A stretch of DNA of 64,000 nucleotides from the NCBI RefSeq assembly GCF_030445035.2, contig NC_080678.1:116317947-116381946 (forward strand). Reading direction: 5' to 3'. Origin of the DNA: Dasypus novemcinctus (taxonomy: Eukaryota; Chordata; Mammalia; Cingulata; Dasypodidae). The translations under genes and the position numbers were made by a program. Below the pieces are notes generated by a model. The model saw only the letters and a program-made list of their open reading frames with translations. It ran no database searches and was not told the origin of the DNA. This document shows positions 22,385 to 33,954 of this stretch, one piece after another; the stretch's first letter is position 1, and every line of letters begins with the position of its first letter.

Positions 22385-23005
22385 GAATCGTACTTTAACA
22401 GCGCGGCCGGAGGGGCCTTCCACCAGCCGTGCTCCAGACGGAACGCCCACGCGGGGCGCCAGCCGGAGTGTCCAGGCTCGGGAGTGTCCAGGCCTCCGCG
22501 GGCACGAACGCCCCCGGGCGCTGGCCAGTGTGCCCCGGGCCGGCCGGGGAGGGAGCCAGCTGCCGCACCAACCCGGCTCCGGCGAAGGCTCAGTGCTCAG
22601 GCCAGCCCCCGCCCCGCGGCCAGGGAGGGTTTCAGTTCCACAGGGAGTGTTAGGAGCAGGGCTCGGTAAATCTTAGGGCCGCAGCACCGCGGCGGCAGGG
22701 CGGGCGGCGCCACGAGGCCGGCACCGCCGGGAAGCCCCGCCGCCGCGCACGCTCCGGGCCTCCCGCGGGGCTGGCGGGGCGCGCGGGGCCGCGGGGCGCG
22801 TGGGCTGGCGGGGGGCGGGGCGCGGGGCGCGTGGGCTGGCGGGGCGCGGGGCGGCGGGGCGGCGGGGGCGCGGGGGCTGGCGGGGCGCGGGGCGGCGGGG
22901 GCGCGGGGCGGCGGGGGCGCAGGGGCAGCGGGGGCGCGGGGCTGACGGGGGCGGCAGGGAGCCTGGCAACGCCCACTCAGCCCGCGCCGCCCCCAGCCTT
23001 GAGCG
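22385..23005. promoter_or_regulatory. CpG island with G-rich tandem core
   Basis: Dense CG dinucleotides across about 620 bases. The core 22790-22950 is a G-rich array of GGCGGGGCGCGGGGC-like units with many runs of three or more G, so it could form G-quadruplexes on the plus strand. No exon or start codon context supports a coding gene. It could be a promoter-associated island or a GC minisatellite. Confidence 0.5.
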
Positions 23006-23009
23006 CCCT

Positions 23010-24045
23010 TAGAATCAGTTTTCAGTTTTGGTACTTTACATCATCTAATGATTCTTTCAAGTAGTGCTCATGGGTTGAAATAAATCTGCGTTTATAGGCC
23101 TTATACTTAATTTTTTTTTTTCTAATTGAGAATTTTAGGATCCAAATTACATTCCCTTAGCAGATGGAAGCCATTGCTCTCTTGGATTCCCGGAAAAATT
23201 GTTGCTGCCTTATTTTGGTTCCTTTCTATTTTATTGTTATGTTTTTATCAGAAAGTTATATCCATTTACAGTTGAGAATAGGTTGAAATCGTGGTTCCTT
23301 TCTAGAGCTGCCCAAAAGTCCTGTTGTAGTCGTCATTCATTTTCACCTTAACCAAAATTTCTTAAAAGGGTAAAGCAGGTGGTTGCTCCTGTCCACAAGG
23401 CACATTATTTTATTGGTTCTGTTAATTATGACATGATAAAAAGTCCTAGACCGTAGGTAAAAATTGAAAAGGTTTGATCAAGGTGAAATTCAACTTCCAT
23501 CACCAATTATATTCTGTGAAAATATTCCTCCTAACATAAAATATGGAAGCAAGTATTATTAACTGCAAGTTTTATTATACTTAACAATTATAATTAAGAC
23601 TATCACAGAAGAATAAAATTATCAAAAAATTTTTTGATGATAATATATGGAATGAATATAAACCTAACAAGAAAGCACCCTTGTCTTAACCTGACTTGTA
23701 TATTCCTACTATGTTCAATAGTCTCCTGTTTTAATATAATAGTACATATAATCCAGGGGATCATATTTTTTCTCCAGTTTGGAGAAATTATCTTACTATT
23801 AAAGTACTGCCCCAGTGCATTCTCTTCTCTCTGCTTCTAAAACATTTAGTAGTTGGCCACTAGAAACCTAGCTCAGTCCCTTAAAACTATAACTCATGCT
23901 TACTCTTCTTTGGCACTGCATTCTGGAACATTGACCAGATCTTCCAGCTCACTGTCTTATGCTTCAAATTTTCTTCTTCTTTGCTATTTCGTTAATATTA
24001 TCTAAATTTTTTTTTTGTATTTTGACCTTTTTAACATCTCAGACT
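23010..24045. other. AT-rich DNA, unclassified
   Basis: No gene or clear repeat recognised; only short AT-driven open frames. Confidence 0.3.
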
Positions 24046-24049
24046 CCTA

Positions 24050-24258
24050 TTTTTTTATTTTATTTTTTTTGAGTTAACCGGGCTGGGGATTGATAACCTC
24101 ATATGTGGGAAGCCAGTGCTCAACCACTAATCTATACCAGCTCCCCAGAGGTTTTTTTTCCCTCCTCCATTTGTTTGCTTTTTGTTATTGTTTTAGGAGG
24201 TACTGGGGATCCAACCTGGGCAGGCGCTCAAGCACTTGAGCCACATCCGCTCCCCCTA
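24050..24258 (-). mobile_element. Two short DAS-type SINE heads in tandem
   Basis: First GGGCTGGGGATTGATAACCTCATATGTGGGAAGCC, then GGAGGTACTGGGGATCCAACCTGGGCAGGCGCTCAAGCACTTGAGCCACATCCGCTCCCC. Both antisense. Confidence 0.8.
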
Positions 24259-24623
24259 ATTCGTTCTTTTTCATAATAGGCATTTCTCCTTTTATAGATG
24301 TCTTGTCTCTCATTTCTTTGGCTATGTCAGGTAAACATCTTTCAAAATCCCCATTTTTCTGTACTGGCTACGTGTTTTCGGTGTTAGCTCTTGTCCTTCT
24401 GATTGGCAGCCGCCCTTTGGGGTGCTGGTTTTCCTCGGATGTTGTGCTTGCATTTCTTGACTGGAAAGTCCTGCCACTGACTCCAAGTCCTCTATTTACC
24501 TGTTTTCTTCTTCTTTTTTTATCTTTCTATGGAATTAATTCATTACTTTAATATATTTAAAAATTTACTTTCAAGGGGTTAAAAACAACCAAGAAAATAG
24601 AATAGGAAGAAGAGGCCATGTCC

Positions 24624-24722
24624 AGGGGAGCAGATGTGGCTCAAGTGGTTGAGCATCCACTTCCCACATATGAAGTCTCAGGTTCAATCCCTGCTACCTC
24701 AAAAGAAAAAAAGAAAGAAAAT
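24624..24722 (+). mobile_element. DAS-type SINE, short sense copy
   Basis: The clearest sense head in the window: GGGGAGCAGATGTGGCTCAAGTGGTTGAGC, then GGTTCAATCCCTGC, then an A-rich tail AAAAGAAAAAAAGAAAGAAAA. Both pol III box-like elements are visible. Confidence 0.9.
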
Positions 24723-24751
24723 TGGTGCACTGATGGCCTTCATCTACTAAA

Positions 24752-24868
24752 TTATTTTTATTTTTAATTTTCAAATTTACTTTTGAGGTACTGGGGCTGG
24801 GGTTTAAACCTGGGACCTCATTTGTAGGAAGCCAGCACTCAACCACTGAGCCACGTTGGCTCCCCGAA
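24752..24868 (-). mobile_element. DAS-type SINE, short antisense copy
   Basis: GAGGTACTGGGGCTGGGGTTTAAACCTGGGACCTC..CACTCAACCACTGAGCCACGTTGGCTCCCC. Confidence 0.85.
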
Positions 24869-25205
24869 TTATTTTTAATCAATTTTACTGATACATATTC
24901 ATAAAGCATACAATCCATCCAAAATGTATAGTCAGTGGTATTTCTTGTGATCACAGAGTTGTGCATTCATCACTTCAATCAATATTAGAGTGTTTTCATT
25001 ATTCCAATAATAATAATAAAAAACAGACAAACCAAAAACTCTACCCCTTAATCTCTCTTTCCATCCCCTGCCGTACATAGCTGCTATTCTGTTTCCATCT
25101 CTCTAATTTATTTGTATTTATATTTTGTATAGATGGAGTCAAACAATTTGTAGTACCTTTTTTTCTTTTTACCCTTAATAGAAGATTGTTAATAGATTAC
25201 TACAC

Positions 25206-25559
25206 ACTATTTTATTTCTTTATTCCCCCTCATTGTTTACGCTCGCTGTCTGCTTCTGTGTCTCTTTGCTGTGTGCTCTTTGTCTCCTCCTCTTCTCTTT
25301 AGGAGGCACCAGAACCGAACTTGGCATCTCCCACGTGGGACAGAGGCACTCAGTTGTTGGAGCCATCTCACTTCCCTGGTTTGTGGTGTCTCTCATTGTC
25401 TTTCCTCTTTGTGTCTCATTGTTGAATCATCTTGTTGCATCAGCTCACTGTGCCTGCCCATCACACTAGCTCGCCTTTTTCAGGAGGCACCGCAAACCAA
25501 ACCTGGGACTTCCCATGTGGTAGGTGAGAGCCCAATCACTTGAGCCACATCCACTTCCC
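25206..25559 (-). mobile_element. DAS-type SINE, dimer-like form
   Basis: CCCCCTCATTGTTTACGCTCGCTGTCTGC start and two heads, ending CAATCACTTGAGCCACATCCACTTCCCC. Confidence 0.85.
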
Positions 25560-25680
25560 CTATTAACATTTTGCATCCTTTTTTTTTTTCTTTTTTACCC
25601 TTAATGGAAAATTTTAAGTATATTAGTATACACTATTGCCCATAGTTGGCATTGGTTGTATTTTTGTCTAGTAACATCTT

Positions 25681-26104
25681 TTTTTTTTTTTAAGATTTAT
25701 TTTTTTTTATTTATTTCTCTCCCCTCCCCCTCCCCACCCTGGTTGTCTGTTCTCTGTGTCTATTTTGCTGTGTCGTCTTCTTTGTCTGCTTCTGTTGTCA
25801 GCGGCATGAGAATCTGTGTTTCTTGTTGTTGCATCATCCTGTTGTGTCAGCTCTCTGTGTGTGCGGCACCATTCTTGGGCAGGCTGTACTTTCTTTCATG
25901 CTGGGCGGCTCTCCTTTGGGGCGCACTCCTTGCGCATGGGGCTCCCCTACATGGGGGACACCCCTGCGTGGCAGGGCACTCTTTGTGCACATCAGCACTG
26001 CATGTGGGCCAGCTCCACATGGGTCAAGGAGGCCCGGGGTTTGAACCGAGGACCTCCCATGTGGTAGATGGATGCCCTACCCACTGGGCCAAGTCCACCG
26101 CCTC
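25681..26104 (-). mobile_element. DAS-type SINE, near full length
   Basis: Inserted in the L1 3' UTR with TAACATCTT on both sides (25672-25680 and 26108-26116). Full body with TGGGCCAGCTCCACATGGGTCAAGGAGG. Confidence 0.9.
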
Positions 26105-26480
26105 TATTAACATCTTGTAATATTAATATATATTTGTTCTGTTTCAAAGAAAAATAGTGATATATACGCAATGTTAACCCATACTCCTATTTCACATGAG
26201 GTTTTGCTACGCAACACAGTCCTGTGTTACTTTTTTTAGCTTTCTTTCTAGTAATGTATATGACCTTAGACTTTCTCTTTCAACCACTATCATACCCATA
26301 TTAACACCGCTAGTTACACAAATGCTATGATGTGCTTTCACCATTTCTGCACATTTCCAAAGATTTACAAAAACTTTTTAGCAATTCTGTGCAGATTAAA
26401 CCTCAACTTTCATTCTCTAACCTCATTCTCTTTTCTGGTGACCTATATTCTAATTATTAACTCCATGAGTTTGCAGTCAT

Positions 26481-26980
26481 TACCTGGGTTGTTGAATAGC
26501 AGGATGGGACATTCAGTGGGGTGTGGGGTGCCAGGGGGCAGTGTAATGGCATGGGACTCCCAAGGTGCCTGGCTGCTGGGGGAGAGGGGGCCACTGCCGC
26601 TGCCTCATTGGCCACCCTCAGCCTGCGAGTGAGCAGACAGCTGCCTCTCCAGGCTCAGGGAGGAGGGAGCCTCAGGGCTCGGACCGCCCATGGAGCTTCT
26701 CGCAGCTTTTCAACTGTCATCTCCTACAGCGTTCTGGGTGATGGGTCTAACCCTATGGTCATCCTATCTGAATTCTTCAAAATTTTATGTACATTGAGGG
26801 TGACCTTTCTCATTTTCCAGCTATGATACCCATTTATATTTTTAAAATATCTTTTGTCATTTCTATGAATTTTTGTCAGAGAGGGGACTGCAGTATGTGC
26901 TCTGAAAGTCACTTTGATTCTGTTTAATTGTGCACATCTATGAGAAGTGTTAGGTAGTTCTTGGGGGTGGGGTAAGAATG
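26481..26980. other. Unclassified DNA
   Basis: A GC-rich patch (26505-26710) lies between AT-rich parts. No gene recognised; the two overlapping frames of 101 codons have no domain. Confidence 0.3.
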
Positions 26981-27320
26981 GTTGTACAAGCTTTGGAATC
27001 AGGGAGACCTGGAATTAAATCTCAGCTCTAAAATGTCTTTTTTTTTTCTTAAAGATTTATTTTCATTTATTTATTTCTCTCTCCATTGCATTGTTTGCGC
27101 TCGCTGTCTGCTCTCTGTGTCTATTCACTGTGTACTTGTCTTCTTAGGAGGTATGGGGAACAGAACCCGGGACCTCTGGTGTGTTTGGTGGTCGCCCAAC
27201 TTCTTGAGCCACATCTGCTTCCCTAAAATGTTTTCTTTAAGGCCTTTGTTTAATATCACTCAAACTTACCTTCCCCACCTGTAAATGAGGAAAATAGTGT
27301 TTATTATTTCTTCTTATTAA
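26981..27320 (+). mobile_element. MIR SINE split by a DAS-type SINE
   Basis: CTTTGGAATCAGGGAGACCTGGAATTAAATCTCAGCTCT before the insert and CTTCCCCACCTGTAAATGAGGAAAATAGTG after it are the two halves of a sense MIR. Confidence 0.75.
27037..27223 (-). mobile_element. DAS-type SINE, short, inside MIR
   Basis: Bounded by TAAAATGT at 27029-27036 and 27224-27231. Antisense body and head (GAACCTGGGACC-like, CTTGAGCCACATCTGCTTCCC). Confidence 0.9.
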
Positions 27321-27369
27321 ATTTCCATTATTAAATGGAAAAGTTTGTAAGGTAGTTTTCTCTTTCTTT

Positions 27370-28169
27370 TCAGCCACAGGAACCTGCACACTGAGCTGGT
27401 TGACACCTGCCCTGTCAAGTCTCCATGATGCTGGGTCCCGAGGGAGGCGAAGGATTCGTGGTCAAGCTCCGTGGCTTGCCCTGGCCTTGCTCTATTGAGG
27501 ATGTGCAGAATTTCCTCTCCAACTGCTAAATTCAAGATGGAGCGTCAGGCTTTCATTTCATCTGCACCAGGGAAGGCAGATGGAGTGGTGAGGCTTTTGT
27601 TGAACTCACATCAGAAGATTATACCAAGTGGCCTTGAAAAAAGGACAGAGAAACCAGAGGACACAGATGTACTGACATATTCAAGTCTTAAACAGAACCA
27701 AAATGGGTGCTGAAGTACAGTGCTGCATTTAGTACTAGTTAAGACAGTTCAAGTTAATACAGCTTATTTTCTAGGAAAACCCTTCTTTTGTCTATGCAAG
27801 GAACAGTAAGTGGTTATTTTTTATTTTTTTAAAAAAATATTTGTGTATTTTTAAAGATACATAGAGTACACAAAATATTATTTTTTACAGAAGTCTGTAC
27901 TTTATGCAGTTACTCACAGTTACTATGCTATCATAACTGAAATTTCAGTTGTGTTGTTGGGAGACTGATATTTAATTGATGCCTTCTCTGATGTGGGAGT
28001 CCACTCTAGCAGGCCCCTTCAAGCATTCTGTCAACCCTGGATGTTGACTTGCCACCTGTTAGCTATAACTTGGATATTTACATTTCTTAGCGCTTTGAGA
28101 CTGTGTATTTTTTTGTATAAAGAAAGCAAGTTTTTATTCAATAAACTTCTCCTAATATTGAAAAAAAAA
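27370..28169 (+). pseudogene. HNRNPF: Processed pseudogene of HNRNPF, internally deleted
   Basis: From the double ATG at 27425 the reading frame gives [20 protein letters not shown], then [10 protein letters not shown]. This is the start of heterogeneous nuclear ribonucleoprotein F and its first quasi-RRM (RNA binding and splicing control in the nucleus). The Leu after GFVVK and the phrase VEDVQNFLS-type favour F over H1. About 99 codons align without any indel, but three stops break the frame: TAA at 27527, TGA at 27635 and TAA at 27689. After WVLKYS (about 27722) the rest of the coding region is missing, and DNA that looks like 3' UTR follows. It ends in AATAAA (28140-28145), 15 bases, then A9 (28161-28169). 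No introns and an A tail mean an L1-made copy of an mRNA. No TSD was found. Confidence 0.85.
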
Positions 28170-29125
28170 CCCAAAATCCTGAGAAAGCAAGGATTACCTC
28201 TGTAATATAGTGCTGTCACATTTTATGGAATTTAAATCAGGATTCACTCAAATTTAAAATAATAAGAATAAATGTTTGAAAGTTGTAGGTAGTTCTCTTA
28301 ATCTTTTAAAAATTGTCAGGAATCAGAATTTCAAAACACTCTTGAATAGTAAAATGGGGGCTATGTTGTTACTATATTTGGTCCCTTTAACTAGCACTCA
28401 AAACTTCAGTTCATTGCTTGCCTGTATCCTGTAAATGTTTTGTATGGCTTTGACAATTCTGTGACTGATCTGGTGACTTGTGTTGCTATTTTACTACTCA
28501 GTGTTGTTATAATTCAGAATCTTTTAAAGGTATCCATTATTATGATTTGTTGGAAGAAAATATTTCTCTTTAATAAAATTCTTATTTATTATGAAAACTA
28601 AAAAATAATTCAGAATCTTTTTTTGAAAACTGAGCTCACCCAAGTATTCATTTAGTAGTGATGTTAATGATGATTTTGTAAAATGTGAAAATTGATAACT
28701 CTGGAATAGATTTTGATTTTTAATAAAATTTGATTTTGTGTATGGTGCTGTTAAAATGATAGTCAACTGGGAAATCCTGGGGAAATAAAAAGCAGATTAA
28801 AACAAAATTTCTTTACAACATTTGTAGATTTATGTTCTTTGAGGGTGCAGCCTCTCTACATTATTCCCAATAGGAAAATTAATAAGTACATAGGGAGTGA
28901 CTCTTGCCATGTCTTCAGTTACACATTCTGTACTTTGCTGCTGTGTATTGTAACATGGGTTTTGTTGTTGTTTTTTTCATTTTGGTTTTAGACTTTAGAA
29001 TATGCATGTAATTTTCACAAGAATGGGAGCATGCCTTAATTATTCATGTGTAATATTCTACATGATCCAGTGAAACTGTCTCTTTTAAAAATTAATTAAA
29101 AATTTTTTTCTGAATCATAAATTGA
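28170..29125. other. AT-rich DNA, unclassified
   Basis: No gene supported. TTCAGAATCTTTT occurs twice (28514 and 28609), flanking a possible small insertion 28527-28608 that ends in an A-rich tract. Confidence 0.3.
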
Positions 29126-29129
29126 AACA

Positions 29130-29400
29130 ATGTTTATAGATCTTTGGACAATTATGTTTGTATATAATCTTAGAAATAGACTTGGCAGGTTAAAAGTCCA
29201 TTTATATTTTGATACCCAGTAGCCTCCCAAAGTTGGAGATGGTTATGGCCAGGAATAGTTGCCCAAACCTATACCAACCATAGATAATGATTATTCTTTT
29301 TAAACTTTTCTAATAAGTCAAAATGGTATTTTTGTGGCTTTTTTACATTTGCATTTAGTTTTCAATAATGAAATTTATCAGTCATTAACTTTATTGTTTC
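29130..29400 (-). mobile_element. Old L1-like 3' region, antisense
   Basis: TTATAGATCTTTGGACAATTATGTTTGTATATAATCTTAG..GACTTGGCAGGTTAAAAGTCC..TAATAAGTCAAAATGGTATTTTTGTGGC has the order of old antisense LINE 3' regions. Diverged. Confidence 0.45.
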
Positions 29401-31704
29401 TGCCTTGAATATTAGGCACATTCCACCTAAATACTAATATTTTACATTATTCACTTTAAGAACAATAATTTACTTAAAAACTTCAAAAACTGAACTGATA
29501 TAAAATTCTTTTTTATTATGGATGAGGTACAGGTACAATCTTATTCCAGATGGTTTGTTGTCCTAACAAGATTAATTGAATTCTTTCCCCATAGCTTTGA
29601 AATACTTTTATCAAGTAAGAAATTCCAGTGTTCTTCATTCTGGTACTTTTCTTCTATGGAAGCACTACCAAACAGGTTGGAATCTTACAGTAGTATATTT
29701 ACATACCTACATATCATTGTATACATCATTCATATCTCACCATTATTTTATATTTTTTCTTCTGATGAAGATTATAATTGTTCTATTTAATAATTTCACT
29801 AAATTTGCTTTTAAAAATTTTGCCATTATATTTGGAAACTGAAATTTAAAATACAGTGACATTGATAATCACTCAAATAAGATGAACTACTTAGGTATAA
29901 ACCTAAGGTGTAAACAAAACAAACCTTAGGTGTAAACAAAACAAACATACCCCAGGACTTTTATGCTGAAAACTACAAAACAGTGATTGAAAGATATCAA
30001 AGAAATTCTACAGAAATGGATCTAAATACTGTGTTTGTGGTTTGGAATACTCAACACAGTAAAGATGTCAATTTTCCTCAAACTGATATACAGTTTAATA
30101 CTGTTCTCATAAGTCTGGCAAGAGATTTTGTAGCCATCAACAAGATTATTCTGAAGTTTATATGAAACACAAAGAAATTAGAATAGCTAAAATAATTTTG
30201 AAAAAAGAAGAATAAAGTAGGAGGAATCACTTTACTCAATTTCAAGACTTATTACATAAGTATAATAATAAAAACTGTGATTTTGGCAAAGGGAGAGATA
30301 TATTGATCAATGGACAGAATAGAGAACCCAGAAAGAAGCCCCATAAAAAAAGTGCAAACGCATGGAAGGATAGGATTTTATCATGGTGCTGAAGCAATTG
30401 GTTATCCAGAGGCAAAACAAACGAGAACAGCAACCCCAAAGTGTCAACTTAAACCTTATTATACCTTATTCAAGAAATAACAAAATGGATCAAAGACTTA
30501 AATGTAAACTGTAAAACTGAAAAGTTTGGAAAAAATCTAGGAGAAAATCTTTGGAACCTAGAACTTGGTGAGTAGTTTGTAGAAATGACACCAAAAGCTT
30601 AACTCATAAAAGAAAAACTAAATAAGTTTGACTTTGTCAAAATAAAATACTTTTGCTCTGTGAAGGACCCTATTAAGAAGATGAATAGAGAAGCTACTGA
30701 TGGGGAAAAACAGTTGTATGTCAAATATCTGACAATAGACTCATATCTAGAATATATTAATCATTCTTAAAACTTAACAGTAAAAATCCAATTAGAAAAT
30801 GTGCAAAAGACACAAAGAGACATTTCACCAAAGAGGATATAAAGATGTCAAATAAGCATGTAAATAGATGTTCAACATCATTAGCCATTAGAGAAATGCA
30901 AATTAAGACCACAGGAGTTATCATTACATACCTATTAGCATAGCTAAAAAAACAACAGTGACAACATGAAATGCTGGGAAGGATGTGAAGAAACTGGATT
31001 TCATATGTTGCTGGTAAGAATGTAAAATAGTACAACCACTTTGGAAAATTGGTGTTTCTTAAACAACAAAACATGAAATTACCATGTGACCAAACAACTG
31101 CTCTTCTATGCATTTACCCCAGAGAAATGAAAACTCAAGTCCTCCCCAAAACCTGTATTTGATTGTTCCTGGCAGCTTTGACTGTAATACCTAAAAACTG
31201 GAAACAACCAAAATCCATTCAAGAGGTGAAAGGTTAAACAAACTGGTATATCCATACCATGGAATCCTACCCAGCAATAAAAAGAAATGAACTATTGATA
31301 CATGCAACAAATTGGAAGGATTTCAAGGGCATTATGCTGAGTGAAAAACAGCCAATTTCAAGCAGTCACATAATGTGTGAGTCCATTTGTATAACATTCT
31401 CAAAATGACAAAATTAGAGCTGGAGAACAGAAGAGTGTATGCCAGGGATTAGGGAGGGTGGAGGGTGGGTGTGACCAAAAAGGGGACCCAAGGGAGATCT
31501 TTGTGGTGATGGAAGAGTTCTGGATCTGGATTGTAGTGTTAACAGAAATCTATACATGCGGTAAAATGACACAGAACTACACTCATACTTTATACCAGTG
31601 TCAGTTTCCTGGTTTCAATAATGTACTCCAGTTAGGAAAATTGTAAACTATGGGGAAGTGGGTCCTGAAAGACCAATAACTGAGACTCAATATCCCTCCC
31701 AGAG

Positions 31705-32038
31705 ATGGCTCCCTTGCCTGTTTGCTTGTTGTCTGTTTTTGTTTTTTTGTTTTCCCCTTTAGGAGGCACTGGGAACTGAACCTGGGACCTCCAATTGGGA
31801 GGTGGGTACACAACTGCTTGAGAACATCTGCCTCCTGCTCGTTTGTTTTTGCTCATTGTCTTGCTTGTTGTTTTTGTCCTTTTTTTCTCCTTGTCTGTTC
31901 TCATTGTCCACTTGTTTTTGCTCAATGTCTGCTTGTCTGCTCACTGTTTGTCTTCCTTAGGAGGCACTGGGAACCAAACCTGGGACGTCCCATGTGGGAG
32001 ATGGGTGCTCAACTGCTTGAGTCACATCTACTCCCCCT
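31705..32038 (-). mobile_element. DAS-type SINE, two antisense units
   Basis: Two heads: TAGGAGGCACTGGGAACTGAACCTGGGACC.. to 31832 and TTAGGAGGCACTGGGAACCAAACCTGGGACGTCCC.. to 32036, separated by CTCATTGTC-type repeats. Confidence 0.85.
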
Positions 32039-32044
32039 CAGTAT

Positions 32045-32362
32045 ATATTTTTAAAAGTAGTTTTATTCACACACCATACAATCCACCCAAAATGTACAAT
32101 CAATGGCTTTCAGTATAATCACAGTGTGCTTTCATCACCACAATCAATTTTAGAACACTGTCATAGCTCCAAAAAGAAGAAATTCTCACCCCTGATTCTC
32201 TCCTGTTATTGACACTTAGCACTGGTGTGGTACCTTTGTTACAATTGATGGAGGAATATTAAAAATCACTGTTAACTCTAGACCATAGTTTGCATTAGGT
32301 GTATCTTTTTCCGTATACCACCCTATATTAACACCTTATAATTTGTTCCAGTTCATCTAAAA
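32045..32362 (-). mobile_element. Lineage-specific L1 3' UTR fragment, antisense
   Basis: TAGTTTTATTCACACACCATACAATCCACCCAAAATGTACAATCAATGGCTTTCAGTATAATCACAGTG parallels 61540-61620 and 24890-24960. Confidence 0.75.
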
Positions 32363-32369
32363 GTCAATA

Positions 32370-32790
32370 TTAAGTGCTGCCTTCACATCTGGTAAAACCA
32401 GGAGGGCCTGGAAAGACCTAACCTAACTCTGTTCCTGTGGATAAGATCCTAGCCAAGCAACTCTCCTTATCACGAGACCAGTCACGGCATCTGCTTATCC
32501 CCCAGTAATGGGCTCCAGTCCCCTGCCAGTCCAGGGAATTTTCCCAACAAAACAATTACACATCCAGCAGGAACCAAACAGAGCCTGCCCCCCACAGCCC
32601 CTCCTTGCTCACTTTGCTCCCTAGTGCATCCCCCAGGTAGCCCTGTGTAGAACCTGATATTCTCTTGCCCAGTCTGTGTATATATGGCCCAATAAGCTGC
32701 CACTGATGGCGTCTGTCCAGTGGGAGGTGTCGTGTATTCTGCCTTCCCTATAACCTGAGGCAGGAAGCCATACCTCACCTAAAGAGTGAA
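32370..32790 (+). mobile_element. Retroviral LTR-like segment
   Basis: Inserted in the sense L1. It is GC-richer than its surroundings and carries TGTGTATATATGGCCCAATAAGCTGCC (32673-32700). That TATA-like box and AATAAG signal are close together, followed by a GTGTCTG/GGTGTCGTG-rich stretch typical of class I ERV R-U5. Ends and family are unknown. Confidence 0.4.
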
Positions 32791-32900
32791 GGGAGGTGAA
32801 GGACACAACTGGGTAAGGGTATGAGGGAGCTCTGGTTACAATCTCTGTAATTCCCTGTGAATCTATAATTATTTCAAAAATAAGTTAAATCTATCATTTA

Positions 32901-33950
32901 GACTATTTGGAAAAGAGGAGCATATACAGTGTTTGCTAGAGCTAGCTTGTCCTGACAGGCTTGTATTGATTCCTGTAATTAATTTCAGGAATTTTGTTGG
33001 TTGCTAACCAGCCATTATTAAAATGTTAATGAGGGCATATGGGAATCTCCTCTATTTTTTCAAGGTAACATTTTGTGTGATCTATGTATCTTTTAAAAAT
33101 AAATAAAAAATATACTAAAAATGTTAATGATATAAATTTACCATGGAATAAATTATATTTAAAAACATTTTTACAAAATAAAATGAAACAGCAAGGTGCA
33201 AAAACATATACAAAAACCGAAAACCCTGAAGACATTTGATTGGATTAAAACAGTCTTTTCATTTAGGAAAGTGGTATGTATTTCTATTCATTCAAGACTT
33301 CCCCCCCCCCCCCCCATGTAGCACAGTCCAGCTTATAATTTTCTTTGGAGGTTTAAAAAAATTTTAATGCTAACTAATGTATATGTTTGATGCTACTGTG
33401 AATGAGAATTTATATTCTGGCTTTTCTTAAAGTAGAAGAAATGATAGATGTTATATTGGTCATCTCTCAATAATACTATGTTTGATTAATTGTTTTATGA
33501 TATTTTCCATCAGAAAGATACTTTGTTTCCCTTTGAAATTAGGGGCGATCCTTGACATTTTGAGAATGACTTATTCTCCAATAAATTTTACTCTGATACT
33601 TTACGCTTATATCAATGATACTTTCCTCAATCAATTATTACATTGGAGATTGCAAAGTGGTGTTTTCTCATTTTGTCATTCCTTTTGCATGCATTAGCTG
33701 GTGTTCTTTCAAGAAGAGGTGTTCTTTATTTTCTTTCTCATGTGTATCACTATAGACTTATGGATTTAAAAAATTTATTTATATTCAATATGTTACAATC
33801 AAATGTAGTCTTCATTTTTAAAAAGTCTGTTATTTTATGTAATTGTCTTAAATATCTCTACATAAATTGAGAAACACATGGAACAATATTATAATTATTG
33901 CTTCAACCATCAAAATCAATTTAGAAAACTTGAAAGGAAAGTCTGTTGTA
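32901..33950. other. AT-rich DNA with a C15 run
   Basis: No gene seen. A homopolymer of 15 C lies at 33301-33315. The rest is AT-rich and unclassified. Confidence 0.35.
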
Positions 33951-33954
33951 CTTA

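Larger units (their letters stand above)
24875..26480 (-). mobile_element. Lineage-specific L1 3' UTR, antisense, carrying two SINEs
   Basis: 24875-25205, 25560-25680 and 26105-26480 match the copies at 32045-32360 and 61530-61935. Shared phrases are CATACAATCCATCCAAAATGTATAG, CCAATAATAA..CCCC..TCTC and TTTGTTCTGTTTCAAAGAAAAATAGTG. Confidence 0.75.
29870..32900 (+). mobile_element. Old L1, sense: ORF2 3' part and 3' UTR, interrupted at 31690-32790
   Basis: 29870-31680 is the sense C-terminal part of L1 ORF2 and the early 3' UTR. Examples are TTATGCTGAAAACTACAAAACAGTGATTGAAAG, GCAAAAGACACAAAGAGACATTTCACCAAAGAGGATATA, GCAAATTAAGACCACAGGAG and CCATGGAATCCTACCCAGCAATAAAAAG. The 3' end resumes at 32800-32885 (TAATTCCCTGTGAATCTATAATTATTTCAAAAATAAG). 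Many stops and indels, so no functional endonuclease or reverse transcriptase. Confidence 0.85.

Noticed and set aside
27471-27713. 81-codon open frame from 27471
   Set aside because: Out of frame with the HNRNPF pseudogene that covers the same bases.
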